This document shows positions 6,271-6,464 of a stretch of 6,464 bases of DNA, piece after piece. The notes under the pieces were generated by a model. It was not told where the DNA came from. It saw only the letters and a list, made by a program, of their open reading frames with translations, and searched no databases. The position numbers and the translations under genes are program-made. This stretch comes from Deltaproteobacteria bacterium. Lineage in GTDB: Bacteria > Desulfobacterota > GWC2-55-46 > DRQE01. Where the stretch lies: positions 1 to 6,464 of the forward strand of contig DRQE01000066.1 of NCBI GenBank assembly GCA_011371515.1, written 5' to 3'. Each line of letters opens with the position of its first letter. The stretch's first letter is position 1.

Positions 6271-6464
6271 TGAAGTCTATCTTTTCTGATGCCATAGAGG
6301 AGATAAAAAAGGGCAGGAGGTTTCTTGTCATCTCTCATGTGAACCCTGAAGGAGATGCAGTTGGTTCCCTTCTGGGGCTTGCACTGGCACTAAAAGAGGC
6401 TGGAAAAGATGTGGTGCCCTATCTGGAAGACCCTGTGCCAGAGGTGTTGAGGTTTCTTCCCGGC
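6270..6464 (+). CDS. nrnA: DHH-family phosphoesterase, NrnA-like oligoribonuclease / pAp phosphatase (partial, 5' end only)
   Basis: NrnA proteins degrade RNA fragments of a few nucleotides and dephosphorylate pAp, using manganese in the cytoplasm. Only 65 codons of a protein usually about 320 residues long are visible. They show the N-terminal DHH domain: a strand FLVISHVNPEGDAVGS (18-33) with the metal-binding motif, then helix LLGLALALKEAGK and strand VVPYLED. The usual motif is H-x-x-P-D-x-D; here it is H23-V-N-P-E27-G-D29, with Glu in place of the first Asp. Genes of this family often lie between rbfA and truB, which fits. It starts with a one-base overlap of the rbfA stop (TGATG). The DHHA1 domain is outside the window, so a close relative within the DHH superfamily cannot be ruled out. 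Confidence 0.9.
   Translation, partial: MKSIFSDAIEEIKKGRRFLVISHVNPEGDAVGSLLGLALALKEAGKDVVPYLEDPVPEVLRFLPG

Overview
The window is ordinary bacterial chromosome. It holds the 5' part of a pyruvate phosphate dikinase gene on the minus strand and, divergent from it, a tightly packed plus-strand operon for translation, transcription and RNA functions: rimP - nusA - ylxR - infB - ylxP - rbfA - nrnA. The last gene is cut by the window edge. I see no mobile element, CRISPR array, tRNA, rRNA or phage gene, and nothing that looks like an undescribed system. The most interesting parts are in the intergenic control region.

Organism: this gene order, with the small genes ylxR and ylxP and an nrnA-type DHH phosphoesterase after rbfA, is common in Gram-positive bacteria and in several deeply branching or anaerobic Gram-negative lineages. 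Isoleucine is written very often as ATA and arginine often as AGG/AGA. NusA carries a C-terminal helix-hairpin-helix module. A PPDK gene fits an anaerobic or pyrophosphate-economising central metabolism. Together these point loosely to a Nitrospirota- or Desulfobacterota-like anaerobe, possibly thermophilic. This placement is an inference with low confidence.

Layout: 1-1028 (minus) is ppdK, with 342 codons of the N-terminal nucleotide-binding part visible. 1029-1325 is the control region. It contains two back-to-back promoter candidates whose -35 boxes lie on the same TTGTCAA/TTGACAA sequence, two TTGTCAT repeats in the ppdK leader, and a strong hairpin with a T-run about 28 bases before rimP. 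1326-1796 is rimP, 1815-3104 nusA, 3105-3413 ylxR, 3388-5583 infB, 5600-5914 ylxP, 5911-6270 rbfA, and 6270 to the end nrnA.

How the genes work together: RimP and RbfA mature the 30S subunit, IF2 (infB) starts translation on it, NusA controls transcript elongation and termination, YlxR is a small RNA-binding protein linked to RNase P in Bacillus, and NrnA recycles very short RNA fragments. Gaps are at most 18 bases and several genes overlap, and no terminator is visible after rimP, so the block is probably one transcript with translational coupling. The hairpin before rimP looks like a leader attenuator. NusA, encoded just behind it, is the obvious candidate for feedback control.
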